From NCBI RefSeq assembly GCF_014805625.2, contig NW_023998415.1, positions 47,558,449 through 47,622,448 of the forward strand: a DNA stretch of 64,000 bases, read 5' to 3'. This document shows positions 1 to 14,064 of the stretch, piece by piece (position 1 is the first letter of the stretch; the number at the start of each line of letters is the position of its first letter). The translations under genes and the position numbers were made by a program. The notes under the pieces are model-generated. The model saw nothing but the letters and a program-made list of their open reading frames with translations. It had not been told where the DNA came from and ran no database searches. The DNA is from Glossina fuscipes. Taxonomy: Eukaryota; Arthropoda; Insecta; Diptera; Glossinidae.

Positions 1-691
1 ATCAACAAATTTAGCTTATTAGCATTGTTTTCTTATTGTTTTGATTTTTATTGGGAAATTCTTTATATTAAAAAATAATCATATCAAAGTTATTTACAAA
101 AAGACGATTTCGTAAATGAATACATTATATATTTGAATGTTTCGTAAAAGAGTTTTTCGTTGAAATACCTTTGCATGATAAATATTTATAGAGCAGTTAA
201 GAGCATTCAGATAACTTGTATGCATACATTGCTTCAAACTGCCGTTATTGCCGTTATTGGGAAATGTTTTTTTTTTTAATTTTTATTTATTTTATGAATG
301 CTGTTTAACAGTTATTTCAATTTCTTTTGAAAGCAAGTCTGTCTTCGAGATTGCGGTTTAATTAAGCAAAAATTAACGCAAAAGCATGTCATGTACATGA
401 AGTGGGAAATATTGTATATAAGTAAAAATGTTTTGAAAAATTTAAAGTTGAAGTAAATATCAAATTTTAACTTTTTCAATATTACTTTGCTATCAAATTT
501 AAATTACAAGATAATGCATAGCAGAGTTAAGATTTCCCTTTTTGTATTTAACCTATACGAACAACTATGGTAGTGAAATGTATGAGTTTTAATCAGAAAT
601 TATGTATTAAATATTTTTTGCTCCTTACATCTATATATCGTGTATCTTGCATACATCAATGATCTCCTCTTGCTGGTCTTAATGGTAAAGT

Positions 692-732
692 GTTTATTTA
701 TTTATTTATTTATTTATTTATTTTTTTTTTTT
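692..732. repeat. (TTTA)n microsatellite with poly(T)
   Basis: About eight TTTA units run into a T homopolymer. The same motif recurs near 2872, 4695, 9500, 13530, 28650 and 57740, so it is a general feature of these introns. Confidence 0.9.
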
Positions 733-909
733 GCTTTTAACTCGAAATCCCAATCTCAAGTTATTGCGTTGTTATAGTGATCGAATCTCTTATACCAATC
801 AAAGAACATATCATCTCATCAATTTCGGGTCGCTATAATATTGGATAGGCGTGGTCAATTTTTCCCATAATATGCATTCTTATTTTTATACATCTATGCG
901 CTGCAGTTT

Positions 910-1165
910 ATGAGTAATGAGCGAAAAACAATTTTTTATACCTATGAGAGCACGGAGGGGTTCTCAGTTTACATGCCATTGCATGTTTCGGCTTACAGCG
1001 GACTTTGCGTAGACGGAGAAAGAAAGGAAATGCTTAAGTCAAGTCAGAATATCATGCTGATCACGAACGCTTGTACTTTGTTGGATCTATGAACCTTTTG
1101 TGTGGTTGTTGCAAACGTTTTGACAAAACCAACGCACCCCTCATCCTTCGGAGATGGGTGTAAGA
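910..1165 (+). repeat. Dispersed repeat family fragment
   Basis: The core around 1100-1130 (a tract reading GCAAACGTTTTGACAAAA) recurs almost unchanged near 40935-40955, and a related form is near 22030-22050. The open frame across 910-1092 has no recognisable domain, and I read it as part of the repeat rather than a gene. Confidence 0.5.
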
Positions 1166-1360
1166 CTATTGATGTAAAGAAGCTTATATCATAAGCAAAC
1201 AATCATATGTGTATAGGTGGGTGAGTGAAGAGTGCAACCTGCAAACTGCGTTATAAGAAGTTTCACGTTATCAATACACAACAAAAAATAAATTAATTAC
1301 AAAAAAAATTTGAGACGAATACAAACGATCGGAAAGCTATCTGGCGTATAGCGTGTACAC

Positions 1361-1365
1361 GTTTG

Positions 1366-1396
<31 letters not shown>

Positions 1397-1404
1397 TTTT
1401 TTTT
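1361..1404. repeat. (TTTTG)n microsatellite
   Basis: Six or so TTTTG pentamers are followed by poly(T). Confidence 0.9.
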
Positions 1405-2721
1405 AAATGAAAAGAAAGCAAAAGCCAAAGCCGCTGTCAATATGAACAGAAGTCTGTCGTAGCTGGATTTTATCTTCATTTATGTAACAGAAAACGTTTT
1501 TTGCTTTATTATAATACTGACCGCTACTTAAGAAATGCGGATATTTCTGTCCGCATGTCTATCTCTCTGATTTCTATCTATGTAATTTGTGTTCAATTTA
1601 GAGATCGTAATTTGCGAAAAAAAAATTCATTACGATACGCGACAATGACGTATTTGGGAGAACCATTTTAACGATAACTTCCAATGCAAGCAAAATGATT
1701 TATTTTGAGTAGAAGTGTTATAGTGTAGAAGTGTGATCGACCTTAATTTGTTGTTAAAAGTGTTGTGATATAATTTTATGCACGATACAATCGATCGAGA
1801 GCATTTTTACTCTCTATTTGAATCATAAATTTAAAAGGATTTTTTTAATCAGCTCTGACAAGTACTAAAATTATAGTTGGTCAAGGCCGACCATTAAGTG
1901 CTATACACTACTTAATCTAATACAATAGAATGAAGTATACTTCATGTGTTTTTGTGACATAATAACAAAAACTATGACTGATTTCAACTTAAAAATCAAT
2001 AGTTTTATTGGAAGGCTTTAACTAGGCGAGAGTATAAGATATAATCTGACATAAGCCAAATTTAACGGTGTTGATGTTCTTGTCAATATTCTCATTATTA
2101 TTTTACCTATTTTCGCAACAGAATACTAAAAGTTATATACTTTACTTTCATGCAAAAATATATCTTTGATGATGTGGATGTCAAGCAAAAGATCTACGCG
2201 GCGCAAATGCGGTATAGATGGTTTCTATGTCGACTTATGTTGATTTTGATCGTTAAGCTTAAAAAATACGAGAGACTTTTGCTCATCACTTTTGATTATC
2301 ATCATTATGCAGCGTGGAGTCCTACAAATAGACCTATGGCGTACACATTTAGTAAGCAGATCTTTTTTGTCAAATTACGAAATTTTTAAAAAGAAAATCG
2401 ACCTTTTTGCCATATAAGGCTTTACCTTTCGCAGAGTCAGCTACAATTTGGAGTGGGTGCAAACAATTTGGGTCATCTGAATCAAATGCACACTTTGGAG
2501 AAAACTGGTGATGATAGCTTCTTTTACTATCAATGAAATTTTCATTGAAATGCTAAAAAAAATCACATACTCCAGCGTATAACGCGGAAAGCTTAATTGA
2601 TTTTTATATAACACAATTTTTTGCTGCGTGCAACCAGCAAACGGAAAACCAAATAAAAATCCTCAGTCAGATAACCAAATGTCTCTTTTAACCATTGAAT
2701 GCCATTATCGCGACCATAGTC

Positions 2722-2786
2722 ACTATCATCATCATCATCATTATCATTATCATCGTCATCGTCATCGTCATCATTATCATCGTCAT
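2722..2786. repeat. (CAT)n/(CGTCAT)n trinucleotide tract
   Basis: A trinucleotide tract reads as poly-Asp/Asn on the minus strand and poly-His on the plus strand. With no splice sites or homology around it, it is best treated as a microsatellite rather than coding sequence. Confidence 0.85.
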
Positions 2787-3109
2787 TTCCAAATATCATT
2801 GATTCAAAAGGAAACAAATGAAAGGAAAAATGTATTAACATCTTTTTTCTTCCCTTTTTCTTGTCTATCCATTTATTTATTTATTTATTTTTTTTTTTTT
2901 TTCGTACATTTCCGGTTAAATTCAAGCCATAATTGCGCTTTGTTCGCCAAAAATTTGTTCTCTCTCTATATTATTATTGCGTACGCGTAAGTATATGTTA
3001 ATAAAAGAATTACAACAACAATAACAAAGCAATTGTCCTAAAAGTACCCAAACGTTCATTTTTTTCATTTCAAAGCCAGGAAAGTCATGTTGAAATTTTT
3101 ATACAAACG

Positions 3110-3110
3110 C

Positions 3111-3145
<35 letters not shown>
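3110..3145. repeat. (TA)n microsatellite
   Basis: About 17 TA units. It is one of many such tracts; others lie near 4060, 9571, 20615, 20760, 21297, 24290, 27876, 30470, 32710 and 57470. Confidence 0.9.
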
Positions 3146-3359
3146 AAGCATTTTTTCACATTTAAATTGAGGCTCTATGAAAAAATAATTGCTATTATTT
3201 GTGCTATTTTTTTTCGCCGTGTGGCCGTTAGCCTTGCTGTTCAAAAAACCAAGAAAAAAAAAAATAAAAAAAAAATAAAAAAAAATAATAATAAAAAACG
3301 TAAAATTGAGAACAATTTAAAAAATTTAAAAAATAAGATACATTCTATATGATATGTAA

Positions 3360-3525
3360 ATACGTACAAACACACACATCCATACAAACATACATACATA
3401 CATACATACATATCTAGATATATACATTCGTATACACATAATCACGTGCTTGAGTATGTATCTACATGTATATGATCATATATACATACACATATATATA
3501 TGTATATATATATATATATGTATAT
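3360..3525. repeat. (CATA)n and (TA)n low-complexity block
   Basis: CACA and CATA tetranucleotide repeats grade into TATG and TA repeats. Confidence 0.8.
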
Positions 3526-4055
3526 AATTTGTAAATGGATCTTTGGCTTTTACGACAATCTACAATTTTTATGTCCATCAGCAAACGAAGCGAGTATGCT
3601 AATTCCGACATATTGCTGGTAGCATACATACGTAGGTATCGAACAACATTTGTATACCCCACATGGACTTGTCCTTACTTCTTTGATAGATCCATGTATG
3701 TGTTATAATTCCTCTTACTTCTTAGCCATAGTTCAGTCGATTTTATTGCCTCTTGGGAGTCGGTTCTACCATAGTTCGATAGATCTTTCCGATTGTTTAT
3801 GTTGATCTGTCCCTCCGCTAGCGGAATTTTTAAGATCATAGAATTGATATATAATACAAAAGTGAACAAGTGACTTCTACATGTCCTTCACTCAAATCTT
3901 AAAAACAGATTTAATCCGTTTATAAATGCGACCCACTCATGCTTAAGAGATTAAAACAATTTCGAAAAATTGAATTTTACGGGAAAGTACATCACACGAT
4001 TTTTAGATATTTAGTGGAGGTGAATGATCTAAAATTCGTCTTAACCCAAAAGAAT

Positions 4056-4086
<31 letters not shown>

Positions 4087-7000
4087 GTTTTCGTAGTTAT
4101 TTTTCGTTGTTATCGTTTATTTAACTCGTTATTTAGTTTATTCGCATGTCCTGCGATTTATAAGCACATATGCATAAGCTTTAGTTACTACTTTTACGAT
4201 CGCCATAGCACTTTATCATTGCATATGTAACGAGCGAAAATAATCTTCCAAAGTTCGTTTATGCAACGCATTTAAAAATCAGAGTTCATCTGTGTGTCGG
4301 CCGCTTGACGCATTCTACTCACTACTTTTTCATATATGCATTTATTTTTGCTTAGCAGCGTCACGTTAATAAGTGTCCTGAAGATTCGCTGCAAGCCTCC
4401 ATGCAAGCATTTCAATTTCTTGTTATTTTTCCTATTTTTTGTTTGCGAAGTTGTCTTTTCTTTTTTTTATTTTCTCTCTCTTCATTTCGTCGAGCATGTT
4501 TTGTTGGCATATTTATCTTTTGACTGTGTGTGGAATTTGGAAAGTTAATCGTTAAAAATCACTCATTTTGTTTAACCGTCCGCCCGTACAGTTCAACTTT
4601 TTCATTGGGTTTTTTTTCGTTTGTGTCCTCGTCGTATGTAAATTGAAATTTATGGACTTTTTACTAAAGTGTTTGAGAAAAAATATTTTATTTTATTTTA
4701 TTTATTTATTTATTTTTTTTTTTTATACATAGAGAACTAATTTTTAACTATAAAAGTATACAATTTTTTTCTTTTTTTTTTTCTAGAGGGCGAGAGTGCG
4801 CTTTTAACCTTTTTTTTTTTTTTTTTTTTTTTTTTAAGTAACTCGCTGAAAATCACGAGTTGTGAATAGTTGCAGAGAAAGTATTTAAATAATTTTGTTA
4901 ACAAAAATGCATTTTATTTGCGAAATAAGTGAAACATTTTTATATGAAAAATTCGCTTGTGTTGAGAATTTTCCGATAACATGCGACGATGCTATCTGGT
5001 GATATTGAAATGTAAATCTGGCTAGAATCAGAAAGATGCGATTGCATCAGTAGCAAGCTTTACAGAAAATATTTAAAAAACAAATTTTAGTTTTGTCTGA
5101 ATGCATACTTGAGGTAGCGGCGATTTATTTTCATTTATTTCCGTTGGAGCCATCTCTTCGTAATTTCGTTCCAAGTCGAAAAACAGCTCGCTTTCGAGAA
5201 ATGTTCCCAAATTTTCGCTAAATATTCGAAAGCTAACAAGATATAGTGAAGTTTAAGCTAATAAAGCATGATTTAGTTCCAGTTCAGTCAGCCTATGCCT
5301 ACGTCAAGTATACTTTAGCGCATGGGTGTGCGTGTTTTTATTTTTCTATCAACACTTCTTCTGATCAAGGTTAACGTATTAATGTTATTACAACATTCGT
5401 TCTAATGCAAAATAAGCTTTCATTTCTGTTCACACTACATATATTACGGGCACACATCTGACCCAACTTTTCTTGGTTAATTCTTTCGCTGGCAATCCAT
5501 CTTCTTGCATCGTCTTGATATGTTCAAAATTAGAATGATATGGTGGAAATAGTCGCTACCATAGCAAACCTTGCATAATCGACGAGTTGGACTCATTTAG
5601 AAATATATTCGCTAATATTTTCAATTCGCGCAGTTATGCGAAAGTATATAGTAAAGTATATACGAGAGAGAGGTTGTACTCTTCCACAATTCGATCAATT
5701 ATTTATTACTTTATTGGAAGGATTATAAGACTTGTAATTTAGTTTCAGAGCAAGCAGTTATGCTTGACACGAATGCCGTGAGTTTTGACAAACAATTTTC
5801 AGTGATTTCAAAATTTTACGTTTATCCTGAACAAATTTTAGGCGGAATAAAAACTGAAAGATTTTGCAAAAATTGAACTTTAAAAGAAATTATAATCAAA
5901 AAAAAAAAAAAAAAAAAAATTTAATATAAAAAAAATGCAATAACAAACTGAGTAGATACCGATTCCGGTGATAGTTATAATGATTAAATTGCAAATTCTT
6001 GAAATCATTACGAGTCATACGAATTGAAAATATCGCGTGAGAACGCGAGTGCTTTTTCAACTGTTTCTTAGAACATGATTAACAACGTCATTCGGATAAG
6101 AACGACATACGAACAAATAATAATAACAGCCGTTTCGAATGTGGTGATGCAAGCGCGTTTAACGTTAAGGGTTTACGGGAATATTGACACCTGATGTGTA
6201 CATGTGGCAGCCAGTGAATTTAACAAAATAACAATATAACAAAATAAATATATAAAATCAAAAATTGTGAAGCGTTACCATGTGACATGACTGGCATACA
6301 TAACTATAACAAGCAACGGCACCAAAGAAAATAATTCAATTTATTGAGAATGAATTTAAAATATGTGTGCATACGGAACATGCGTAGATTGGTTACATCC
6401 CATCACTCTTGCCGGGTATCGCGGCGTATTGCATGGAGCGATAAAGAAATCTGTCTAAACTGAATTCCATATAAAATTTTTCTCTTAGCATAACAATACA
6501 AGAGTAAGAAAAAAAAAAAAAAAAAGAAAAAAGAAGACCATTTAGAGGTTACACTTGGCTTGGGGCGAAGGGAATAACTATTTAATACCAACGTCATATA
6601 CCGATTTCGCATATAATAATTCAAAATAAAAATTATATATATATATGTATTGAATATTTACATAGACATCGTGAACAAACATATGTTCACTCATTCATTC
6701 ATGAATGACAATCGAAGACTTAATTAAGCTTTAAACTGTGTGCTCAAGTAGTCGCGAAATGCAACTATCGTAAACGTGACTTTAACCCGAGATCAAGCGA
6801 CAGATGGACGTGGCCTTAGTTTTGCACATTCAAAAGTATTTTTGATTTATGATATGTCGCTTATTATCTATTATAGTAATAATGGGTACATTGTATGTGG
6901 ATTTAAGATTTTTATTTTATGCATGTAAATTTTATTTGTGCGTTCCGTTAAACGGTATAACGAATATATAGCCTGGAGGACATTATAAATTAATTAATTC

Positions 7001-10000
7001 GGTTCACTCATTTCATTCCCAAGAAAAAAAAAAAAAAAGAAACAAAAACCGCAGCAATTAAGACAAATAAACGCTTTTTCTCTTGTCAGACTATTCACCG
7101 TCGAAAGAACGTTTAATAGGGCAAAAAATCAATTTATGAGCTAATTAACTAATAGAGAGGGAGAAAGTTCCCGTATTTTTTATTTACGCGATGTCTAATT
7201 TGTTTGGCGTAAGTAACTTATACTGAATTCAAATCAAAATACCTACACATTTTGATTGTCATGCACTTTGAGGTTATGTATATATTTTGCATAAAAATTG
7301 TTATTGAATCATTGCGTGTGTCTTCCATCTAGAATTCTAATATAAAATATTATAAGGACTTCAAAAATTTAACCGATTTTTTTTTTTTCTGCGGCATTCA
7401 AAACTAATTTTGCTCCATTTTTTTGTTATTCAGATTTCCTGAAATGTGTCAATGGCTTAGGATTGCTGTGACTTATAGTAAATAAATTCTTACTAACATT
7501 TACTCCAATTAATCATTTTTATTTGAAATATTTCTCTATTCCTTTTTTTCATTCGTTTTACGTAACATGCATGACTGACAGAAAATTGATTATTGTTTGG
7601 TGTAAGAGTTCAAAAACAACTCTAAAACATCAATCAAAATTATACAAGACTTTTACAAAGCACTTGGAAGCCATGCAACTGCTTCCAATTATGTTCAATA
7701 GTTCAATAATTTAGATAGGAACTCATTTCATAACACGTCACGATTTTGAAAAAAAAAAAAAACAAATACTTTCAGATGATCGATATACGCGAAATCTGGT
7801 CGGGTAACTGGTCTAATCTGGCATTAAAATTTAATCTACTGAGCAGTCTACGCAAAAAGAAGACATCGCTAGCTATTTCTTAAAATGATCCCTCCTGACC
7901 GACTTTGTAGAAACCACTAAATTAAAAGAAACTGATTATGGCTTCGGTAATTTTCCAGAAAAGTTTTTCAAAAGTACGAAATGCGGTTGCGTAGATTGGT
8001 TAGCCATGTTTAAGATGCATTATCGAAGAAAACAGTTTATATTCTAGTAGCAAAAAGGAAACTACATCTGTTTAAAATAATGTTGCACAGCATGCCTTAT
8101 CGGAGGCAGCCATGGTACCACAACAGGTATTGAGAAGAAATGAATTTTTCTTTATGTAAATTCTTTGTTTTGAAGGTGAGACAATGATACAAAAAAGGAA
8201 AGTGTCTAGCGACGAAAGTGACTTGCAAAGGAACAATTAATTGATATTTTCCTAAATTGCTTTTATCCGAAACAACTAATTGCCAAGATGACGAATTAGG
8301 AAATTGTTACCGAATTTTTTTTTTTTTTTTTTGTCCTGTTATCAATAACAGTAGTAACGGCTGCTAACCAGCAGCCATTTGGCTTGCTTGCTCTATTTAT
8401 TCTCATTATTTGTGTGGGAAAAAATGTCGTTAATAGTTTTTTCATGATATCACCTAACATTCTTTCAAACGTTTGCAAAGCAGAAGCAAATACAATTCTG
8501 CGCGCTACGATATGTACGGAAGAAAATAAACAGTACACAGGTAGGAAATATAATTTCTTTTCTTTTCATCGTTTATTTGGTTTTGGAAAAATCGAAATTT
8601 TGTTTTCACCAAATATTTGAAAAAAATTTCATTAAAAATTTTTCATATCGAGGAACATATGCACAAGTTTTTTATTATTAGGCAAATTATGCTGTAGGAA
8701 TAATTTACTTATTATATAGTTATGATCTTTATTTGCTTACACATATATATTTGACATATTTCATGGCGTGTTCGTAAGACTGGCTCCCTAAAAAGCATAT
8801 TCTAGAACCTATTGTAATTTTTTCATAGAAGATTTTCATTGAAAGAAACACAAATTAAAATTTTTGCCTATTTACTCTGTTTGGTTTCTTTCGTACATGC
8901 ACATCATAGCGCTTATTCACTTAAAAAAACAAAATTATATACGCGTCTGTTTTGCTTTGAACTTTGTTTGAGTGAATGCGACTTCATGTTAAGAAACTAT
9001 GAACAGAGCCTTTGGCCCTAACAATTAATGAGAATGAAAGAGAAAACAGTTAGGTGACTGCTGATTAACAGCATTATTACTGTTTATTGATAACAGTATA
9101 AAAATACAAAATGTCCATAAAAATTTCATTGAAATGAACATAAGCGACCTTTTAGCAAAGACAAAAACGCGGACTAAGCTCAATTGGTTGACTTAAAGTG
9201 GGAAAAATTTTCTAGTTTCTAGATTTTGACAAAAAAATATTGGAACATCTTCTCGTTTAACTGTCTGTAGTGGTTCGATATAAAAACAGTGGTAACTTTT
9301 AGCGAGAAAGAGAATACAATAATAAAAGTAATTATTGTTAATTTTTAGGCTCAAACGCTTGGCATTATTTTTTTTCTTATCGTACTTAATAATTAGACCT
9401 TAGCCGGCCGTTTAAATGAAACATTGCTATGATTATAATAATAAACAAAATTGAAACATTTCTGGAGAGTATAGTTTATGTTATATAATTTTTATATTTT
9501 TATTTATTTATTTATTTATTTATTTTTTTTTTTTTTTATAACATAATAACGTGCAAAAATCTTTAATAATATATATATATATATATATATGTTTTAAAGG
9601 AGAAACTTTTATGTTTGTTGTAATGTACGTATAACGGATTCATGCCAAAATAGATTATTAAAAATAATTACCGTTTCGTATTCCGGCGCTGTTGTAAACT
9701 AGTTTTTCAAGGGGAATATCTTTAATTGTTTAATTTCTTTGAAAACAGGTAAAAAGTTTATATTCGCTTTAAGCAAATTACGATTACCCACCGCATAGAG
9801 CATGGAGACTTCGAGTTACGACTTTTCGACATTATTGATTATTGTTTTAACCGCAACAGATTCAATTATTTAATTTGGGTCAAATGACCATAAGAAAATG
9901 CAATCAATTAAGTAACGGTCAGACAGACAGACATGTTAACATAATTAATTTTATGTTCTACGTATTTCCATTGAGTTTTAGTATAGGTATTGGATATTTA

Positions 10001-10410
10001 AATACTATGCACGATTAAGAAAGGGTTCAAAATGGAACCCATAGAAGTTAAGATTTACTCTTCCTCTCGAGAGGTGGGTAGTGCAAGAGCGACATATCAC
10101 ATAATTGTCATGAATTCGAGTTAAATTTGATGAATATTTCTGTGTAGTTTTAAATTTAAAAAAAATTTAAAAAAAAAAAAAAAAACAAATAAAAAAAAAA
10201 TATCAATAGTGAAAATTTAGAAATGATTGTAAAGTGTTCTTTATTCTTTCTCTTGTCCGCTAAATGCAATTTAAAAAACAAAAGAAAGGAAAGAACACTT
10301 AAACATTTCTCTTTGACTCTTTCGTTTTTCTTTTTACTTTTAATATGTGATAAGAGATATTTAATTAAATTAGGTAAATGATTTCTAAATGTAAGGAAAA
10401 TTCTTTACAG

Positions 10411-10412
10411 AA

Positions 10413-10444
<32 letters not shown>

Positions 10445-10446
10445 GG
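10411..10446. repeat. (AG)n microsatellite
   Basis: A run of about 13 AG units ends in GCGAGCGAG. Confidence 0.9.
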
Positions 10447-11029
10447 AGAGTATTAAACGATCCCAAAGTATATAAATAAAATAATTTGTAACGGTTATGC
10501 AAAGACTTTGCCTTAAGCCTTTCAGTCATCTTTGTACCAGTGGCTTGATTTAGTGTTTCTTTCTCAAGTCCTTTAAGTAAAAGAGATTTATTTAATAAAA
10601 ATACAGTCTCGTTCTTCTCGCAGAGTTGTCTCGAAGACATTGCGAAACGCTAACATTAATATAAGTATGACAATTATTTCCGCTTGAAATGCAAAGAGAG
10701 GACAAAAAAGAAAATTAAATTTAAACTTTTTATGAAAAACACAGATGTGTTTGAAGAAAAGAACGAAGGAAAGAAGAAAATAAAATCTAACTAAAGAAAT
10801 TTTTTCTTCTTTTTTTTTTATTTTTTATTTGTTTTCAGATACCCATCATCTAGGTTTGAATATTTTTAAAGTATTTCATGTTTCTTAGAATTTTTTAACT
10901 GGAAGTTCACATTCCCCCTTTCTTTTATGACTACTCCCCTCATTTGCATTATAAGACTGTATTAGGTTTGTACGAATGTACACATTAGCCAGAATAATGT
11001 GAGATATTCATACCTTTTATTTTACCCAT

Positions 11030-11232
11030 CGATCCGGAATTACTTTCTGAATCGATCGTAACTTGTCTGTCCGTTTCATTGCCTTGTATATTTATATGCA
11101 AGAACTTGCAAGTGGAAATTATTGGAGACATATTGAAGAAACTTGGTACACCTACGTCTTTTGGCCCATCAGCGGACCCTATTGAAATTGAACCCGATCG
11201 CATGCTTCTTTTGAAAAGTAGGTGCATGAATG
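11030..11232 (-). repeat. Dispersed repeat family fragment
   Basis: Read on the minus strand it resembles blocks near 18100 and 56540-56715: a shared segment about an animal-wide 'disperse' motif ending before a GATCGG-like box, with CTGTCTGTCCGT nearby. The open frame at 10985-11227 lies across this repeat and has no recognisable domain. It belongs to the same dispersed family seen near 21.9, 40.8, 55.3, 60.0 and 63.2 kb. Confidence 0.45.
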
Positions 11233-11804
11233 AATTTTATGAAGCAAGGTAATGATGGGTCGTGGCCCACTATACCGGTTCTACTTGTTTTATCCTAAAT
11301 TTTTTTCTCTCTTTACATTTTCAGTAGTGCTACGTGGACAAAACAGATAAAGGCAAAGGTAATATGTACCTTGTACGGATGATAAAGGTTACACATGCTT
11401 TATAAACTGTTTGTCGTATATTTTCATATATGGGTCCAAGCAGTCGCTTTAGTATCGGGTAAAATATGAGAGAAAGCTACCAAATTTTAGTCGTTGCATT
11501 TGTCTTGTATTAATTAATGTTTTGCTGTTGTTATTTTATCCTTTTTTTGTGTTTGATTCGCCCAATCTTTTCGTGCTCTAGAATAACCGCAAACGCATAG
11601 GAAAAAGCGAATTAATATATGTGGACCTAAAAGTTTGAATGCACTCAACTATACAAATAATAGGTTGGCGGGAAAGTTCTGTTGTACTTTACTATCTACG
11701 AGTCATATTTTAGGCCCGGTCAACAACGAGTTAAAATACGTATCTTTCGTGAGATATAAGATAATTACTTCTAACATTGTTCATTAGCTAGTTTCTTATA
11801 GATG

Positions 11805-11940
11805 GAAATAAATTCTAAAATTAAAGTCTTAAAGAACTAGGATGGAAGGCTCTGTTGAAAACTGTATCGCACTTGCGATTTTCACCCACGGCCATTGAGT
11901 TGTTAGTCGAGACCCTTTGCCTAGTCGGCCACTCAGTCGG
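11805..11940 (-). mobile_element. tRNA-derived SINE, copy A
   Basis: Read on the minus strand it starts with a tRNA-like head. An A-box-like segment (TGGCCGACTAGG, about 11922-11934) is followed by a diverged B-box region (GGCCGTGGGTGAAAATC). A body then matches the copies at 17926-18080 and 24361-24506 (reading toward AAAGCC...CTAGT...TTTAAGAC). It is the copy here with both the head and most of the body. Assignment to a tRNA-derived SINE family is inferred from the box layout and multiple copies. Confidence 0.65.
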
Positions 11941-13536
11941 ATTATTATTATTGTAAGAAGACTACATGACTATGAGATATGTAATTATCATGTATAAAAG
12001 AGGTTCGTAACGTAAGTACTTAACATACAAGTCGACATATAATTCGACTGAAGGATTACTAAGATAATCGCCATGCTTCAGAATAGCTTCAGTAATCGTT
12101 TTCTGCGAACAAAATGCGAAGGTTTCAGGCATTTCTACTGCATGTATATCTAAATCAGTTCAAATAACAAAATATATTTTGTGATTAATTCGTTTGCATG
12201 GCATAAAGTATAGGAGTATCAGAACCGATTTTCGGAAAATACATAGCAGCCTATAGCAGGAGTTGCAACAATACCAGACATAAATGGTGTAAGCGATAAA
12301 CTTAGTTTACCCACTACCTTGCATAGACATATGGGATTCACGATTTTCTTATTATATATGTTTGAAATTTTCCTACAGAGAAATGATTGACAGTTTTTTT
12401 GATACACATTTACGCTCAACTTCAACTATCTCTCATTGATAAGTTCGGTTGAAAGTTAATTCAACTTTAGTTACAGAGAACCTACAATGCTTGTGCTTGA
12501 TGCAAATATGTCCACGTTTTGATAACGGGTCACACTGCTTAATCTTTCAGGAACTACTATGAGTGAAAGGGGTTCATTTCATCATTTAAGTCCAGTACTT
12601 TCGGGGAAAAGCATATTATCGATAAGCTCAAGTTAGTCTTTATGTTATTGGCAAAGCGCTGTCATAAACCACACACATGACTTGACTTCAATTTTCATAT
12701 AAGAGATTAATATCTTTAATTACGGTAAGTTTTAAAACGATTGTAAATAGTTATAGGATGCAATAGTCAAGGTAAGCTTAATTATAAAAAAAAAAAAAAA
12801 AGTGTGCACACTTTGCAAAGAATTCAATAATAATACAATTGGGTTTGGAAGCAAAGTCCCTAAGAAGAGTTTTCGATGACTATTTCTGTGTGCATGATTA
12901 AATAAATTATAAAATAAAAAAAAAAAAAAAAAAAAAAAAAAGAAAGAAAGAAAGAAAGAAACGTCACCATTCTCGGCTGATTGGTAAAAAAATTAAATTA
13001 ATAAATCAGAATCCATTTTCTGTGTACACACGTATGCAGTGTACATGAAGTGGACTGAAGTTATTTAATAAAACAATTTATCCCTGCATAATATAATAAT
13101 AAATTGTATGTATTGTTTATGCGATGCTTCTACTTTATAGAGTTGATTTTGTATAAACGAAATATATATAAAAAGATTCTTTCGTTTTTTTATTTTCACT
13201 CATTTTTGCTACCTTTCACTTTCATAAAAAGAAAGGAAAGGGTTTATTTTTAATTTCTTCCAATGTAAAATAACAGAAAAAGAAGTACACACTCATATAT
13301 ATATATACACATAATGTGTGTGTATATATATATATATATTGTTTGTGTGTGTATATAACAAAAATCAATACAATAACAGTAAAGAAACAGTAGAGAAATT
13401 TATTGAAAAAGCACCAAAACAACAAAGAAAAAGAACAAAAAAAAAAAAAACGGAAATCAGAAAAATATTTGTATAAGTGTATATGTGTAGATAGGTGCAT
13501 GAATGTTAGCGGAATTTGTATTATTATTTATATTTA

Positions 13537-13568
<32 letters not shown>

Positions 13569-13941
13569 GTAAGAAAGTCTATAACAATGAATTCAATAAA
13601 TAAAATAAATTGCAGCAATAAAATTTCATAAAAAAAAAAAAATGTTTTAAATGAACTAAAAATGAAATGAAAGCAAAAAATAAAATTATATGATATATAA
13701 GCGAAATATACGTACGCTAGTGCACATATAGAATTTTTGTCCACGTATTCGTCGGTTTGTGTACGTTTAAGCGTATCGTGTGAGCTTGTATGGCTTCATT
13801 AGAGTTCGTACTTAATGTCTGAATGTTTTCTGTTTTATCCTTGTAACGTTATATTATGGTGGCTGTGCATATGCGTGGATGCTTGTACGACAGTATAAAA
13901 AAAAAAAAAATAAAAAAAAAAATAGTGTTCATATTACTTAC

Positions 13942-14064
13942 CGTTGGCGTATTGAGTAATGGCGGTAAATTGTTTAATAAATTCGACGACTGTATATCAA
14001 TGCGTATAGGTGGTGCTATTGTGGTCGGTGGGGCTGGTGTGGCAATCGGTACCAACGTGCCAAG
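13942..14064 (-). CDS. Mp: Multiplexin hinge exon (Pro/Thr-rich)
   Basis: A 123-bp exon (41 residues, phase 0 at both ends). It is bounded by a TTTTTCAG acceptor after a pyrimidine tract and a GTAAGT donor, both on the minus strand. It encodes LGTLVPIATPAPPTTIAPP followed by a segment containing SSNLLNNLPPLLNTPT. In collagen XV/XVIII proteins the trimerization domain is followed by a flexible Pro/Ser/Thr-rich hinge that is cut to release endostatin, and this exon fits that place. It joins in frame to the preceding exon, giving ...GWQYIA-LGTLVPIA. The large intron between them (about 23.9 kb) could hide another small exon, but continuity is good. The next coding part, endostatin, should lie below position 1. 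Function as an extracellular hinge is inferred from order and composition. Confidence 0.85.

Larger units (their letters stand above)
1..13941 (-). other. Mp: Mp intron downstream of the hinge exon (3' part not in window)
   Basis: This stretch starts with a GTAAGT donor right after the hinge exon and shows no further exon that I can recognise. I looked on the minus strand for endostatin-like coding sequence between splice sites and found none. It holds AT-rich DNA with (TTTA)n, (TTTTG)n, (TA)n, (CAT)n and (AG)n microsatellites, poly(A)/poly(T) tracts, two fragments of a dispersed repeat family (about 910-1165 and 11030-11232) and a SINE copy (11805-11940). Short open frames here are low-complexity translations or repeat fragments. 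A small, diverged exon could have escaped me. Confidence 0.6.

Noticed and set aside
2593..2841. Asp-rich open frame on the minus strand and His-rich frame on the plus strand
   Set aside because: Both are translations of a CAT/CGT trinucleotide microsatellite, with no splice sites or homology.
10985..11227. 80-codon minus-strand open frame, considered as a possible endostatin exon
   Set aside because: No endostatin-like pattern; the sequence recurs at other sites as part of a dispersed repeat.
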